A stretch of 64,000 nt of DNA from Cyclobacteriaceae bacterium YHN15 (GTDB lineage: Bacteria > Bacteroidota > Bacteroidia > Cytophagales > Cyclobacteriaceae). The notes beneath the pieces were generated by a model. It searched no databases and was not told the origin of the DNA. It saw nothing but the letters and a program-made list of their open reading frames with translations. The DNA lies in NCBI GenBank assembly GCA_003797895.1, contig RKQB01000005.1:62001-126000 (forward strand), written 5' to 3'. The stretch's first letter is position 1. Each line of letters starts with the position of its first letter. Positions 17,734 through 26,879 of this stretch are shown in pieces. A program made the position numbers and the translations under genes.

Positions 17734-19794
17734 ATGGAAAAGAAAGAATTTAAAAGGTACACAGTCACCTCTGCTTTGCCTTATGCCAACGGTCCACTTC
17801 ATATAGGACACTTGGCCGGCTGCTATATACCTTCTGATATTTATGTGCGTTATCTAAGGTCAAATAAAAAGGATGTTGTTTATGTATGCGGTTCGGATGA
17901 ACATGGAGTTGCGATTACTATAAAAGCAAAAAAAGAGGGGATAAGTCCTCAGGAAGTGGTGGATCGCTACCATGAAATGATGAAGAAAAGTTTTTTGGAA
18001 TTCGGGATAAGCTTTGATCATTATTCCCGAACTTCTGCTAAAATTCACCATGAGACAGCCGCCGGTTTTTTTAAAGACTTATATGACAAAGGTGAATTTT
18101 TGGAACAAACCACCGAGCAATACTTTGATGAGGAGGCAGGCCAGTTTTTGGCTGATAGATATATTGAAGGAACCTGTCCCAAATGTGGCAATGAAGGAGC
18201 ATATGGGGACCAATGTGAAAAATGTGGCAGTTCCCTAAGTCCAACTGACCTGATAAACCCCAAATCAAAACTTAGTGGAAGTATACCTGTACTGAAAGAA
18301 ACCAAACATTGGTTTTTGGATCTGGCAAGATATACGGATTTCCTTAAAAATTGGATTTTAGTTGAGCATGAACATGATTGGAAAAACAATGTTTTGGGCC
18401 AGTGCCGCTCTTGGTTAGAGGCAGGTGATGGACTTCAGGCGAGGTCTATGACCCGTGATATGGAATGGGGAATACCTGTTCCGGTTGAAGGCGCTGAAGG
18501 AAAGGTTTTATATGTCTGGTTTGATGCACCAATAGGATATATTTCCAGCACAAAAGAATGGGCAGCTGAAAAAGGAAAAGATTGGGAACCTTATTGGAAA
18601 GATGAAGAAACCAAATTGGTTCATTTCATTGGGAAAGATAACATTGTATTTCACTGTATTATTTTTCCCGCTATACTCAAAACCCATGGGGGATATGTAT
18701 TGCCCGAAAATGTACCTGCCAATGAATTTCTGAATTTGGAAGGAGATAAAATTTCAACATCAAGGAACTGGGCTGTTTGGTTGCATGAATATTTGGAAGA
18801 ATTTCCAGGCAAACAAGATGTGCTCCGTTATGTTCTAACAGCCAATGCTCCTGAAACCAAGGATAATGACTTTACCTGGAAAGATTTTCAATCCAGAAAC
18901 AATTCTGAATTGGTGGCTATCTATGGTAATTTTGTAAATAGAGCAGTGGTATTGACCCATAAGTTTTTTGAAGGGGAAGTTCCCGGATTAACTGGATTGC
19001 ATGATATTGACAGAGAGACCCTTCAATTAATGAAGGAGTTTCCTGAAAAAATCGCGTCTTCTATTGAAAGATATAGATTTAGAGAGGCTTTGTCTTTTGT
19101 GATGGACTTTGCTAGAATGGGTAATAAATACCTGGCAGATACAGAACCTTGGAAAACCATCAAGGAAGATAAAGTTAGAACCGGTACTATTTTGAACATT
19201 GCATTGAATATTGCAGCGAATTTAGCCATTGTAGCAGAACCGTTTTTACCTTTCACTTCAGCCAAAATTTTCGAAATGTTTAACCTGAAAGGATTGAATT
19301 GGGGAGAAGTGGGTAATTCGGACCTGCTGAAAGCCGGTGATTTGATTCATCCCGCCACTTTGTTGTTTGAAAAGATTGAAGATCATATCGTGGAGAATCA
19401 GATCAATAAGCTGTTGGAATCAAAAAAGAAAAATGAATTGGAAAATGTCCAAATAACTCCAATGAAAGAAATCATTTCTTATGATGATTTTGCTAAATTG
19501 GATATGAGGGTGGTGAAGGTGTTGACTGCGGAATCAATGCCTAAATCAAAAAAACTGCTTCGCTTAACTGTTGATACAGGTTTAGGGGTAAAGACAGTTC
19601 TCAGCGGAGTGGCAGAATATTTTAAACCTGAGGACTTGATTGGTCAACAAGTCACCATGCTGATCAATTTGGCACCAAGGAAAATGATGGGAATAGATTC
19701 TGAAGGGATGATTCTAATGGCTGAAGATAAAGATGGTAGCCTGAGGTTGCTCCAGCCCAATAAACCAACGGCCGATGGATCAAATATTTCCTGA
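17734..19794 (+). CDS. metG: Methionine--tRNA ligase
   Basis: Charges tRNA-Met. The start is taken as ATG 17734 ([20 protein letters not shown]); a TTG nine bases earlier is less likely. The class I signature is HIGHLAG (near residue 20), a zinc knuckle [18 protein letters not shown] follows near 145, and the KMSKS loop is present as [11 protein letters not shown], a variant common in Bacteroidota. The helical anticodon-binding domain is followed by a C-terminal OB-fold tRNA-binding domain ([20 protein letters not shown], from about residue 575). Full length at 686 residues. Single-gene transcript: candidate promoter immediately upstream, strong terminator immediately downstream. Confidence 0.97.
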   Translation: MEKKEFKRYTVTSALPYANGPLHIGHLAGCYIPSDIYVRYLRSNKKDVVYVCGSDEHGVAITIKAKKEGISPQEVVDRYHEMMKKSFLEFGISFDHYSRTSAKIHHETAAGFFKDLYDKGEFLEQTTEQYFDEEAGQFLADRYIEGTCPKCGNEGAYGDQCEKCGSSLSPTDLINPKSKLSGSIPVLKETKHWFLDLARYTDFLKNWILVEHEHDWKNNVLGQCRSWLEAGDGLQARSMTRDMEWGIPVPVEGAEGKVLYVWFDAPIGYISSTKEWAAEKGKDWEPYWKDEETKLVHFIGKDNIVFHCIIFPAILKTHGGYVLPENVPANEFLNLEGDKISTSRNWAVWLHEYLEEFPGKQDVLRYVLTANAPETKDNDFTWKDFQSRNNSELVAIYGNFVNRAVVLTHKFFEGEVPGLTGLHDIDRETLQLMKEFPEKIASSIERYRFREALSFVMDFARMGNKYLADTEPWKTIKEDKVRTGTILNIALNIAANLAIVAEPFLPFTSAKIFEMFNLKGLNWGEVGNSDLLKAGDLIHPATLLFEKIEDHIVENQINKLLESKKKNELENVQITPMKEIISYDDFAKLDMRVVKVLTAESMPKSKKLLRLTVDTGLGVKTVLSGVAEYFKPEDLIGQQVTMLINLAPRKMMGIDSEGMILMAEDKDGSLRLLQPNKPTADGSNIS

Positions 19795-19800
19795 TCTAGA

Positions 19801-19829
19801 AAAAACCACCATCCATGGTGGTTTTTTTT
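19801..19829 (+). terminator. Rho-independent terminator after metG
   Basis: AACCACCA / TGGTGGTT stem with A-T extension and a short TCCA loop, followed by eight T. It starts 7 bases after the metG stop. Confidence 0.9.
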
Positions 19830-19892
19830 GTTAGTTTTTTAAAATCAAGTATATTCAATCAAAATCACTGCTTTAGCAATAATTCTTAGGAA

Positions 19893-21320
19893 ATGGATAC
19901 AAATCAATACCGGGTTGGGGAAAATTTTGATGAAATGTTTGTCAAAGAGGGTGAATGCAGAACCCATTATCAGGATTTTTTCAAACTTTTATCGAAAACA
20001 AGTCCAAAAAAGATGTCCCATTTACAGCATTCAGCCAACAAAACGCAGGTGGCTATGGGAATGACTTTTAACGTTTACCATGATAATCAAGGGGTGGAAA
20101 AAATCCTACATTTGGATATTATCCCTAGGATCATAGCGCAACAGGAATGGAAACACCTGGAAGCGGGATTAAAGCAGAGGATACATGTACTCAATCTATT
20201 TATTCATGATATTTATAACGATCAAAAAGTTTTAAAAGACAAGATTATCCCCGAAGATCTTGTATTGGGCAGTAAGGATTATCTCAAACCCTGTATAGGG
20301 CTCACTCCTCCAAAGGGTATCTGGTGCCATATTACAGGGACAGATCTTGTCCGCAATAATGATGGGAAATACTATATTTTAGAAGATAACTTACGTTGTC
20401 CCTCCGGAGTTTCCTATATGCTTGAAAGCAGAGAAATCATCAAAAGGGCCTATCCGGATCTTTTTAATAAACTGGGTGTAATGCCAGTTTCGGATTATCC
20501 GGTCAAGTTATTGAAGATGTTGCAATACATTTCCAACAAAAGTAAACCTGTTGTAGGAGTATTGACTCCAGGGATTTACAATTCTGCTTATTTCGAACAT
20601 TCTTACCTTGCTTTGCAAATGGGAGTGGAGCTGGTTTCCGGGGTTGATCTGGTTACTAAAGGTAAAAAAGTATATATGCAGACGACCAAAGGTTTGGAGC
20701 AGATAGATGTACTGTATAGAAGAATAGATGATACTTTTTTAGACCCCCTGACTTTTAATTCCCAATCCATGTTGGGAGTTCCTGGTATTTTTGAAGCCTA
20801 TAAATCCGGCAACATAGCCATTGCCAATGCACCAGGCACAGGTGTGGCCGATGACAAAGCGGTCTATGCTTATGTTCCCAGATTGATCAAGTATTATCTT
20901 GGAGAAGATCCAATTTTGGAAAATGTTCCTACTTACTTATGTAGGGAAGAGAAAGACCGTAAGTATGTACTTGACCATATTGAAGAATTGGTTGTAAAAG
21001 AAACCAATGCTGCCGGTGGATATGGGATGTTAATTGGACCGAAATCCACCAAAGAAGAACATGCAAAGTTCAGGGAATTGATCAATAAAAATCCTACTAA
21101 TTATATTGCCCAACCTACTTTATCCCTATCAACTGTGCCAACATTGACTGATGAGGGTTTGCAGGGAAGACATGTGGATTTAAGGCCATATATCTTATAC
21201 GGTGAGGAGATAGAGGTAATCCCAGGGGCTTTAACAAGGGTTGCTTTAAAAAAGGGCTCTTTGGTTGTTAACAGCTCCCAAGGTGGGGGAAGTAAAGACA
21301 CCTGGGTTTTGTATAACTGA
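19893..21320 (+). CDS. Circularly permuted type 2 ATP-grasp protein (predicted amide ligase)
   Basis: First gene of the Anbu-type cluster, 475 residues. It belongs to the DUF404/DUF407 circularly permuted ATP-grasp family. Recognisable parts: DIIPRIIAQQEWKHLEAGLK (about 73-92), the ATP/Mg segment YYILEDNLRCPSGVSYMLES (about 160-180), and the late VVKETNAAGGYGMLIGPKS and RPYILYGEEIEVIPGALTRV. ATP-grasp enzymes join a carboxylate to an amine through an acyl phosphate, so a peptide- or amide-forming step is predicted; substrate unknown. The alpha-E gene follows after 25 bases. No signal peptide. Start ATG 19893 is the first in frame. Confidence 0.88.
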   Translation: MDTNQYRVGENFDEMFVKEGECRTHYQDFFKLLSKTSPKKMSHLQHSANKTQVAMGMTFNVYHDNQGVEKILHLDIIPRIIAQQEWKHLEAGLKQRIHVLNLFIHDIYNDQKVLKDKIIPEDLVLGSKDYLKPCIGLTPPKGIWCHITGTDLVRNNDGKYYILEDNLRCPSGVSYMLESREIIKRAYPDLFNKLGVMPVSDYPVKLLKMLQYISNKSKPVVGVLTPGIYNSAYFEHSYLALQMGVELVSGVDLVTKGKKVYMQTTKGLEQIDVLYRRIDDTFLDPLTFNSQSMLGVPGIFEAYKSGNIAIANAPGTGVADDKAVYAYVPRLIKYYLGEDPILENVPTYLCREEKDRKYVLDHIEELVVKETNAAGGYGMLIGPKSTKEEHAKFRELINKNPTNYIAQPTLSLSTVPTLTDEGLQGRHVDLRPYILYGEEIEVIPGALTRVALKKGSLVVNSSQGGGSKDTWVLYN

Positions 21321-21345
21321 TATAATCACTCTCAAACATAACAAT

Positions 21346-22326
21346 ATGCTAAGCAGAGTCGCAAATTCCATTTATTGGCTGGGGAGATACCTCGAAAGAG
21401 CTGATAACTATGCCAGATTCATTGATGTTAATTTTAATTTGATGCTGGATCTTCCACCGGATCTGAAAGCTCAGTGGGAACCCTTGGTCATTACTACAGG
21501 CGATCAGGATTTATACAAAAAAAAGTATGATTCTTTTGAAATAAAAAAGGTTATTCATTTTCTGACCTTCGATACAGATAATCCTAACTCCATAATTTCT
21601 TCAATCAATTTTGCAAGGGAAAACGCCAGGGTAATCCGGGAAAACCTTACCAAAGAGACCTGGGAAAAATTAAATGAGCTCTATCATTTCGTTCAAAAAA
21701 GAGCTGAAAAAAAAGATAACGGAAATGATGATCCCAGGGCATTTTTTGAAAGTGTTAAAAACCAAATTTTACTGCTTTATGGCTTAGCGGACAGTACGGT
21801 GGCCAGAACAGAGGGTTGGTATTTCAGGCAACTTGGGTTATTTCTTGAAAGGGCTGATAAAACAAGTAGGATTGTGGATGTCAAATACCATATTCTTTTA
21901 CCTTCCCCAAACTGGGTGGGATCTCCGTTGGATTTTTTACATTGGACTGCATTACTTAAGTCCGTCACTGCTTTTAATACCTATAGAAGGCTATACGGAA
22001 ACATTGAACCTTCTAAAGTGGTGGAGTTTTTGGTATTGAATAAATATTTTCCAAGGTCAGTGTTTTATTGTGTCAAGGAAGCGGAACTTTGTCTTCATAG
22101 GATTTCCGATACCTCAGTTGGAGGTTTTAAAAATCCGGCTGAAAAAGCCATAGGTGAATTAAGGTCCAAACTTGAGTTTACAGAAGTAGAAGACATTATT
22201 CAGGTGGGCTTACATGAATACCTAGATCAACTTCAAATTAAAATAAATCAAATTTCAGATAAAATTAATACCAACTTCTTCCAAATAAAAGATAACTTTA
22301 TCATTCAAAATTCGAATCAAGAATGA
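21346..22326 (+). CDS. Alpha-E domain protein (DUF403)
   Basis: A 326-residue, almost wholly helical protein opening with the hallmark MLSRVANSIYWLGRYLERADN (split here: MLSRVANS, then YWLGRYLERADN). A second copy-like segment is QLGLFLERADKTSRIVDVKY (about 185-205). Alpha-E proteins occur with circularly permuted ATP-grasp and transglutaminase genes; no biochemical role is firmly known. The ATG at 21346 is preferred because it gives the conserved family N-terminus; an upstream in-frame ATG at 21265 would overlap the ATP-grasp gene. The stop overlaps the next start as ATGA. Confidence 0.88.
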   Translation: MLSRVANSIYWLGRYLERADNYARFIDVNFNLMLDLPPDLKAQWEPLVITTGDQDLYKKKYDSFEIKKVIHFLTFDTDNPNSIISSINFARENARVIRENLTKETWEKLNELYHFVQKRAEKKDNGNDDPRAFFESVKNQILLLYGLADSTVARTEGWYFRQLGLFLERADKTSRIVDVKYHILLPSPNWVGSPLDFLHWTALLKSVTAFNTYRRLYGNIEPSKVVEFLVLNKYFPRSVFYCVKEAELCLHRISDTSVGGFKNPAEKAIGELRSKLEFTEVEDIIQVGLHEYLDQLQIKINQISDKINTNFFQIKDNFIIQNSNQE

Positions 22327-23060
22327 CCTTTTGTCTAGGAATAAAAACCAAATACGGTATTGTTGGCCTTTCGGATACCAGAATAACATCAGGAACAGAG
22401 ACTACCACTTCAAAAAAAGTTTTCACGGTAAATCGGGAAAAACATTCCTTTTTCATCATGACCTCTGGTCTAAGGTCGGTTAGAGACAAGGCCATCACTT
22501 ATTTCACGGAAGTGATTGAAGAACAGGACCATGATTTCACCAAACTCTATAAAGCGGTCAATGAATTTGGGGATCAGGTTAAAAGGGTAGCCGCTGAGGA
22601 TAAAAAAAACCTGGAAGATGCCGGACTATCATTTAATCTTTTTTCCATCATCGGTGGACAATTAGAAGATGATAAAAGCCCAAAACTTTATTTGCTTTAC
22701 CCTCAGGGAAACTGGATTGAAATAAGGAGGGGAACTCCATTTGTAACCATAGGTAATACCGGTGCTGGTAATCCTGTTTTACGTCGTTCTCTACAATATG
22801 ATGATACGTTGGATTATGCTTTGAAATGTGCTTTTTTGGCATTTGATGCAACCAGGATTTCAGCCAATGATGTTGATTACCCATTGGATACCGTTGTTTT
22901 GGAAAATGATCATTACCATATTGTGGAGAAAAGATTTGAGCAAAAGGAATTGGAACACATATCCAGTTTTTGGAACGAAAGGATAAAAGGGGCAATTAGA
23001 GAACTGCCTGCTGAAATACTTCAAAAGGCATTTATTGATGAAACGACCGTCTCCACTTAA
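22323..23060 (+). CDS. Anbu-type proteasome-like peptidase
   Basis: A 245-residue Ntn-hydrolase of the proteasome beta-subunit fold, most like Anbu, the proposed ancestral bacterial subunit. Threonine 2 of MTFCLGI is the likely N-terminal nucleophile after Met removal, with the aspartate of GLSDTRITSG (near 18) and a lysine in TSKKVFTV (near 32). IGNTGAGNPVLRRSL lies in the second half. Anbu forms open-ring oligomers in other species; its substrates are not known. ATGA overlap with the alpha-E gene and a one-base overlap with the transglutaminase gene show tight coupling. HslV is less likely because of the context and absence of hslU. Confidence 0.87.
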   Translation: MTFCLGIKTKYGIVGLSDTRITSGTETTTSKKVFTVNREKHSFFIMTSGLRSVRDKAITYFTEVIEEQDHDFTKLYKAVNEFGDQVKRVAAEDKKNLEDAGLSFNLFSIIGGQLEDDKSPKLYLLYPQGNWIEIRRGTPFVTIGNTGAGNPVLRRSLQYDDTLDYALKCAFLAFDATRISANDVDYPLDTVVLENDHYHIVEKRFEQKELEHISSFWNERIKGAIRELPAEILQKAFIDETTVST

Positions 23061-23902
23061 TGGTAAGGTTAGAAATTCAGCACTTTACCAGGTATCAATA
23101 CTCAGAACAGGTATTGATCAATCCGCATGACCTTTTTTTGATTCCCCAACAACGGTCCTATTTTAAAATTGAAAAATCAAGGCTGGAAATCAATCCTGAT
23201 CCTCAAGGGATAAATGAAAGGTTGGATCTCGAAGGTAATTCTTATTATCAAACATGGTTTCTTAATGAATCCAATGCTCTTCAAATTGAGGCTGATTATA
23301 TCATCGAGACGGACAACTACAATCCATATGGTTTTATCATCTCAGGAGATCAGGATTTCCCGTTTTCATTTTTTAAATATTCGGATGAACAAAATCTGTA
23401 TCTTAAACCATACCTTCAGACTGTTGATGATCCGGAATTGAAGGATTTTGCCCTTACAATTCTTAATGGCTCTAGGGATATGATCAGCTTTTTGGTAGAA
23501 CTTGTCAATAGAATCCACGGGGATTGGAAACATTCCATAAGGCAGGATCCCGGAATCTGGACTTCTTCTAAGGTATTTGCCACAAAGGAAGGTTCCTGTA
23601 GGGATTTGTCATGGATGTTGATGAATTTATTAAGGCATATAGGTTTGGCAACAAGGTTTGTAAGTGGTTATGCCTTTAACCCTGAGTTGGAGGAAGGCCA
23701 TGAATTGCATGCTTGGGTTGAATTGTTTCTTCCTGGAGCAGGATGGATTGGGCTGGATCCAAGTTTAGGCTTATTGGCAGACCATTTTTACATTCCCTTA
23801 GCCAGCAGTTTTGATCCTAAGAACACCCTTCCTGTACAAGGTACCTATGGAGGTACAGCTAGTTCAAAGTTGGATGCTGAAGTTTGGATCCGTGCGCTAT
23901 GA
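23060..23902 (+). CDS. Transglutaminase-like peptidase
   Basis: A 280-residue transglutaminase-superfamily protein. An N-terminal beta domain (QHFTRYQYSEQVLINPHDL) precedes the catalytic core: cysteine in EGSCRDLSWMLMNLLRHIG (near residue 178), histidine in HELHAWVELFL (near 217) and aspartate in GWIGLDPSLG (near 234). Bacterial members usually act as cysteine peptidases or amidases. With ATP-grasp, alpha-E and Anbu in one overlapping operon, it fits a predicted make-and-remove system for a small peptide or amide tag. No signal peptide, so cytoplasmic. Last gene of the cluster. Confidence 0.9.
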   Translation: MVRLEIQHFTRYQYSEQVLINPHDLFLIPQQRSYFKIEKSRLEINPDPQGINERLDLEGNSYYQTWFLNESNALQIEADYIIETDNYNPYGFIISGDQDFPFSFFKYSDEQNLYLKPYLQTVDDPELKDFALTILNGSRDMISFLVELVNRIHGDWKHSIRQDPGIWTSSKVFATKEGSCRDLSWMLMNLLRHIGLATRFVSGYAFNPELEEGHELHAWVELFLPGAGWIGLDPSLGLLADHFYIPLASSFDPKNTLPVQGTYGGTASSKLDAEVWIRAL

Positions 23903-23981
23903 ACCAATAAAATAATTAATAGGCTTTAGCCGAACATTTTTTTGGATTTAACTGTATTAACCTAAGATAAAACTAAACCAA

Positions 23982-25235
23982 ATGAATTTATTGGGAGCTG
24001 CCATATTTTTATTGGCTATATTACTCTTTTCCACTTTCCTAAATTGGTATGTCTTTCAGGCTGTTAAGACGGTTGCTCTGACTTTGGAGTCTGAAAAAAC
24101 CAGACAATGGATTAATGTAGCCTATTGGATGGTCTTCGGTGGGATTTCTGTATGGTATATTTGGACATTTGTAAAAATATCACTTACCGGGGAATTTTCC
24201 TTTTCTACCCAAACCATGTTGAATGTTTTTTTGACAGTTGTAGTTACCCAACTGGTTTGTATTGTGTTTTTATTTGCAGAAGATATTGCCCGGAATACAC
24301 AAGCCTTACTTGCTTATTTATGGAATACTTCTAACGGATTTATCTTGCCTTCCAGGAAAATATGGGTAAGTGTATTGGCCTTTGTCATATCAGCTATACC
24401 TTTTTTTGGTTTTGTATATGGCATGGCATTCGGTAAACATAATTTTAAATTACATAAGGAAATTATTTATTTTGAAGATCTCCCTGAAGCATTTGATGGT
24501 TTTACGATTACACAAATATCTGATATCCATGTAGGAAGTTTTAAAGATCCCAAACATATACAGAAGGGTATAGATTTGGCCATAGCCCAGAAATCAGACC
24601 TGTTTGTATTTACAGGTGATCTTGTCAACCATAAAGCTGACGAAATAGAACCATATTTAACTCAATTTTCTTCGATAAAAGCACCCTATGGTCAATTTTC
24701 AATTATTGGTAACCATGATTATGGAGATTATATTGCATGGCCCAGTAAAGAAGCAAAGGATGAAAATTTCAGAAATTTCAAGAAGCAGCATGAAAAACTC
24801 GGATATAGACTATTATTGGACGAAAGCATTAAAATTGAAAAAGACGGGCAATATATCCAATTATTAGGAGTCGAAAATTGGGGAGTAGGCTTTGGAGCTA
24901 GAGGTGATCTGGAGAAAGCGATAAAACAAACGGCCTATGATGATTTCAAAATTCTTTTATCCCATGACCCTTCGCATTGGGATGCAGAAGTCAAAAATAA
25001 TCCTAATCCAATACATTTGACACTTTCAGGTCATACGCATGGCATGCAGTTTGGGATAGAAACCCCGATCATCCGATGGAGTCCTGTTCAATACCGATAT
25101 CCTAATTGGGCTGGTTTGGCAGAAGAAAATAATAAGTATTTATATGTCAACAGAGGGTTTGGATTTCATGCCTTTTCCGGAAGAGTAGGGATTTGGCCTG
25201 AGATTACTGTTATAGAATTGAGAAAGAAAAAGTGA
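23982..25235 (+). CDS. Membrane-anchored metallophosphoesterase
   Basis: A 417-residue protein with four predicted membrane helices in the first 145 residues (LLGAAIFLLAILLFSTFLNW, then WMVFGGISVWYIWTFV, VFLTVVVTQLVCIVFLFA, VLAFVISAIPFFGFVYG) followed by a calcineurin-like phosphoesterase domain. Metal ligands are visible in ISDIHVGSF, FTGDLVNH, IGNHDYGDY, LLSHDP and LSGHTHGMQ. This is the YkuE-like architecture, where the soluble domain acts on phospholipid headgroups or nucleotides; the substrate here is unknown. It is separated from the Anbu cluster by 79 bases and may or may not be co-transcribed. Confidence 0.9.
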   Translation: MNLLGAAIFLLAILLFSTFLNWYVFQAVKTVALTLESEKTRQWINVAYWMVFGGISVWYIWTFVKISLTGEFSFSTQTMLNVFLTVVVTQLVCIVFLFAEDIARNTQALLAYLWNTSNGFILPSRKIWVSVLAFVISAIPFFGFVYGMAFGKHNFKLHKEIIYFEDLPEAFDGFTITQISDIHVGSFKDPKHIQKGIDLAIAQKSDLFVFTGDLVNHKADEIEPYLTQFSSIKAPYGQFSIIGNHDYGDYIAWPSKEAKDENFRNFKKQHEKLGYRLLLDESIKIEKDGQYIQLLGVENWGVGFGARGDLEKAIKQTAYDDFKILLSHDPSHWDAEVKNNPNPIHLTLSGHTHGMQFGIETPIIRWSPVQYRYPNWAGLAEENNKYLYVNRGFGFHAFSGRVGIWPEITVIELRKKK

Positions 25236-25288
25236 AATAGAATTTGTAAAGAAACAAAACCATTTTGATGGTATTTGGTTTCAATTAG

Positions 25289-25699
25289 GTGCAAGCTGTT
25301 TATATTTTTATGATGATACTTTCTCTTGGTATTCATGAGAAACCCAAACAATTGGAGGATTTCCGATGGAAAAACAGGCTTGTTTTAATTTTTCAAAATG
25401 GAAGTGAAACAAATCATGTCTATTCTGATAGTTTGATGATGGAAATGAAAGAGAGAAAGGTTCTATATTTTTTGATAGACAAAGAACTGAAGAGCAATGC
25501 CGAAGTCAATTTTTCAAACACCTACCTGAAAGATTTGAAAAGCAGATATCAAATTGGGGAAGAAAGCAGTTCTTGGATCCTTATGGGATTGGATGGAGGT
25601 ATTAAAATGAGGGGAGAGGGTGATTTGAATTGGAATTTAATTTTTAAAACCATTGATTCCATGCCCATGCGCCAATCTGAAATAAAATCCACCAAATAG
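25289..25699 (+). CDS. DUF4174 domain protein
   Basis: A 136-residue protein with a short hydrophobic N-terminus (AVYIFMMILSLGI) and then the DUF4174 pattern: LEDFRWKNRLVLIFQNG, WILMGLDGGIKMRGEGDL and the terminal MPMRQSEI. The fold is thioredoxin-like but lacks a CxxC pair, so it is not a redox enzyme. Probably exported or membrane-tethered. The start is uncertain: GTG at 25289 or ATG at 25310 (MMILSLGI), the latter leaving only a very short signal. Function unknown. It is followed by hairpin terminators. Confidence 0.65.
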   Translation: MQAVYIFMMILSLGIHEKPKQLEDFRWKNRLVLIFQNGSETNHVYSDSLMMEMKERKVLYFLIDKELKSNAEVNFSNTYLKDLKSRYQIGEESSSWILMGLDGGIKMRGEGDLNWNLIFKTIDSMPMRQSEIKSTK

Positions 25700-25711
25700 A
25701 ATTAAATATTG

Positions 25712-25768
25712 AAAAATAGGATTATTTCGCTATTTTTAATTAAAAAATACCCAATAAAGGGTATTTTT
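25712..25768 (+). terminator. Terminator region after the DUF4174 gene
   Basis: Two successive hairpins: AAAAATAG / CTATTTTT (25712-25719 with 25730-25737) and AAAAATACCC / GGGTATTTTT (25743-25752 with 25759-25768, loop AATAAA). The second ends in a T-rich tract and is the better terminator. Confidence 0.7.
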
Positions 25769-25786
25769 ATAAACAAATTGTCAATT

Positions 25787-25794
25787 TATATTTG
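25787..25794 (+). promoter_or_regulatory. Candidate -7 element for the small zinc-ribbon-like protein
   Basis: TATATTTG matches TAnnTTTG exactly and ends 18 bases before the ATG at 25813. The expected -33 position holds only T-rich sequence (TTTT). Confidence 0.45.
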
Positions 25795-25812
25795 AGAATA
25801 AATTGATTGCCA

Positions 25813-26052
25813 ATGAAATTCTTCTACCTATCTACTAATGACAATGATCAAGGTTTTTTTGAAATACATGAAAGAGAGTGTCCCCATTTACCCCCCCTTT
25901 TGCAAAGAGACTATATCGGACTATTTAATAGTGCGAAGGAAGCATTGAAAAAAGCCATCAACTTCAACCCCAATGCTTCGCTTTGTTCAATTTGCTCCCA
26001 AAAATTGGTAAAAAAGCGCGATTCTTCTGCAAATCAAATTATCGAAAATTAG
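25813..26052 (+). CDS. Small protein with Cys/CxxC pattern, probable metal binding
   Basis: A 79-residue protein starting MKFFYLST. It has the spaced pattern IHERECPHLPP (residues about 19-29), DYIGLFNSAKEALKKA and a C-terminal SLCSICSQKL. A histidine/cysteine pair followed about 33 residues later by CxxC suggests a small zinc-binding fold resembling the short IHxxxCxxLP ... CxxC proteins found in Bacteroidota. Own promoter-like element upstream; convergent with the CBS gene, with a 20-bp palindrome across their 3' ends. Function unknown. Confidence 0.6.
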   Translation: MKFFYLSTNDNDQGFFEIHERECPHLPPLLQRDYIGLFNSAKEALKKAINFNPNASLCSICSQKLVKKRDSSANQIIEN

Positions 26053-26053
26053 A

Positions 26054-26073
26054 TTGGATCAATATTGATCCAA
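26054..26073. repeat. 20-bp perfect palindrome between two convergent genes
   Basis: TTGGATCAATATTGATCCAA is a perfect palindrome. It begins 2 bases after the stop of the small plus-strand gene and runs through the last codons and stop of the minus-strand CBS gene. It may fold as an RNA hairpin for both transcripts (8-bp stem, ATAT loop), but there is no T run, so it could equally be a protein-binding site. Confidence 0.5.
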
Positions 26074-26475
26074 CATGTATTTAATGATATCAGTGGTAGT
26101 TACTATTCCTTTGAGTTCATCACCATCTACCACAGGTAAGGCATGAAATTCTTCTGTGGCAAAAATTACTGCCACATCCCTGATGGAATCATTACTGTTT
26201 ATAACTTTTGGCTTGGATGTCATTACCTGCTTGATGTTTAAAATCTCAAGCACTGCCTCGTCTGCACCTTCCTGGTTTTCAAATAAGGCTCCAAATGTCA
26301 ATCTATTGATATCTGTACGGCTAATGATGCCAGTAATTTTTTTTCCTGCAAGTACGGGGACATGTCTGATTTTATTTTTCCTGAACAATGCGATCACATT
26401 TTGTAATGGTTCATTTTCCTGAACTGCATAGACATGAGTGGTCATAATGTTGCTTATAGGCTCTCGCTTTTTCAT
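26059..26475 (-). CDS. CBS domain pair protein
   Basis: A 138-residue stand-alone pair of CBS motifs. First motif: ISNIMTTHVYAVQENEPL ... IRHVPVLAGKKITGIISRTD (residues 7-55). Second: VMTSKPKVINSNDSIRDVA ... ALPVVDGDELKGIVTTTDII (83-133). Such modules bind adenine nucleotides and regulate a partner, but no partner enzyme is adjacent. Cytoplasmic. ATG start at 26475. A signalling or energy-sensing role is general family knowledge only. Confidence 0.88.
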   Translation of the reverse strand: MKKREPISNIMTTHVYAVQENEPLQNVIALFRKNKIRHVPVLAGKKITGIISRTDINRLTFGALFENQEGADEAVLEILNIKQVMTSKPKVINSNDSIRDVAVIFATEEFHALPVVDGDELKGIVTTTDIIKYMLDQY

Positions 26476-26574
26476 TTCAATTTTGAGTTTGATTTATTAC
26501 CTCTAATCTATTTGATTACAAATTAGTAAACACTGATTAAAGTCACCTTTCATATTGATTTTTTTTCATGGAGT

Positions 26575-26820
26575 TTGTCATATATATTATATATTATCTA
26601 TTCCCATAAACTTGGTAAAGATTACATAGGCCAAACCTCGGACCTGGATGCCAGAATGAAAAGGCACAATGGGGGAAGAAATCCGTTTACCAAAAGAGGA
26701 GTACCCTGGGAGCTTGTCCATTTCCTTAATTGTGACAGTAGGGCAGAGGCTATGAAACTGGAAAAGAGGATCAAGAATCTGGGGGCTAAACGATTTCTTG
26801 AAAGATTGAAATTTGGTTAA
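26575..26820 (+). CDS. GIY-YIG family endonuclease-like protein
   Basis: An 81-residue single-domain GIY-YIG protein (UPF0213/YhbQ type). Visible motifs are LYIIYS for GIY, DYIGQT for YIG, the arginine in DLDARMKRHN, and the terminal AMKLEKRIKNLGAKRFLERL; the catalytic glutamate lies in this last helix. The only in-frame start is TTG at 26575. An ATG seven bases upstream (26568) is in another frame and reads MEFVIYIIYY before a stop, so an indel in the AT-rich stretch is possible. These proteins may act in DNA repair, but many have no proven role. Confidence 0.75.
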   Translation: MSYILYIIYSHKLGKDYIGQTSDLDARMKRHNGGRNPFTKRGVPWELVHFLNCDSRAEAMKLEKRIKNLGAKRFLERLKFG

Positions 26821-26879
26821 TATAATTTTTGTTATTTCTTGGAATTAATCTGTGGAGTTTATTATTTCGGGAATCGAAT

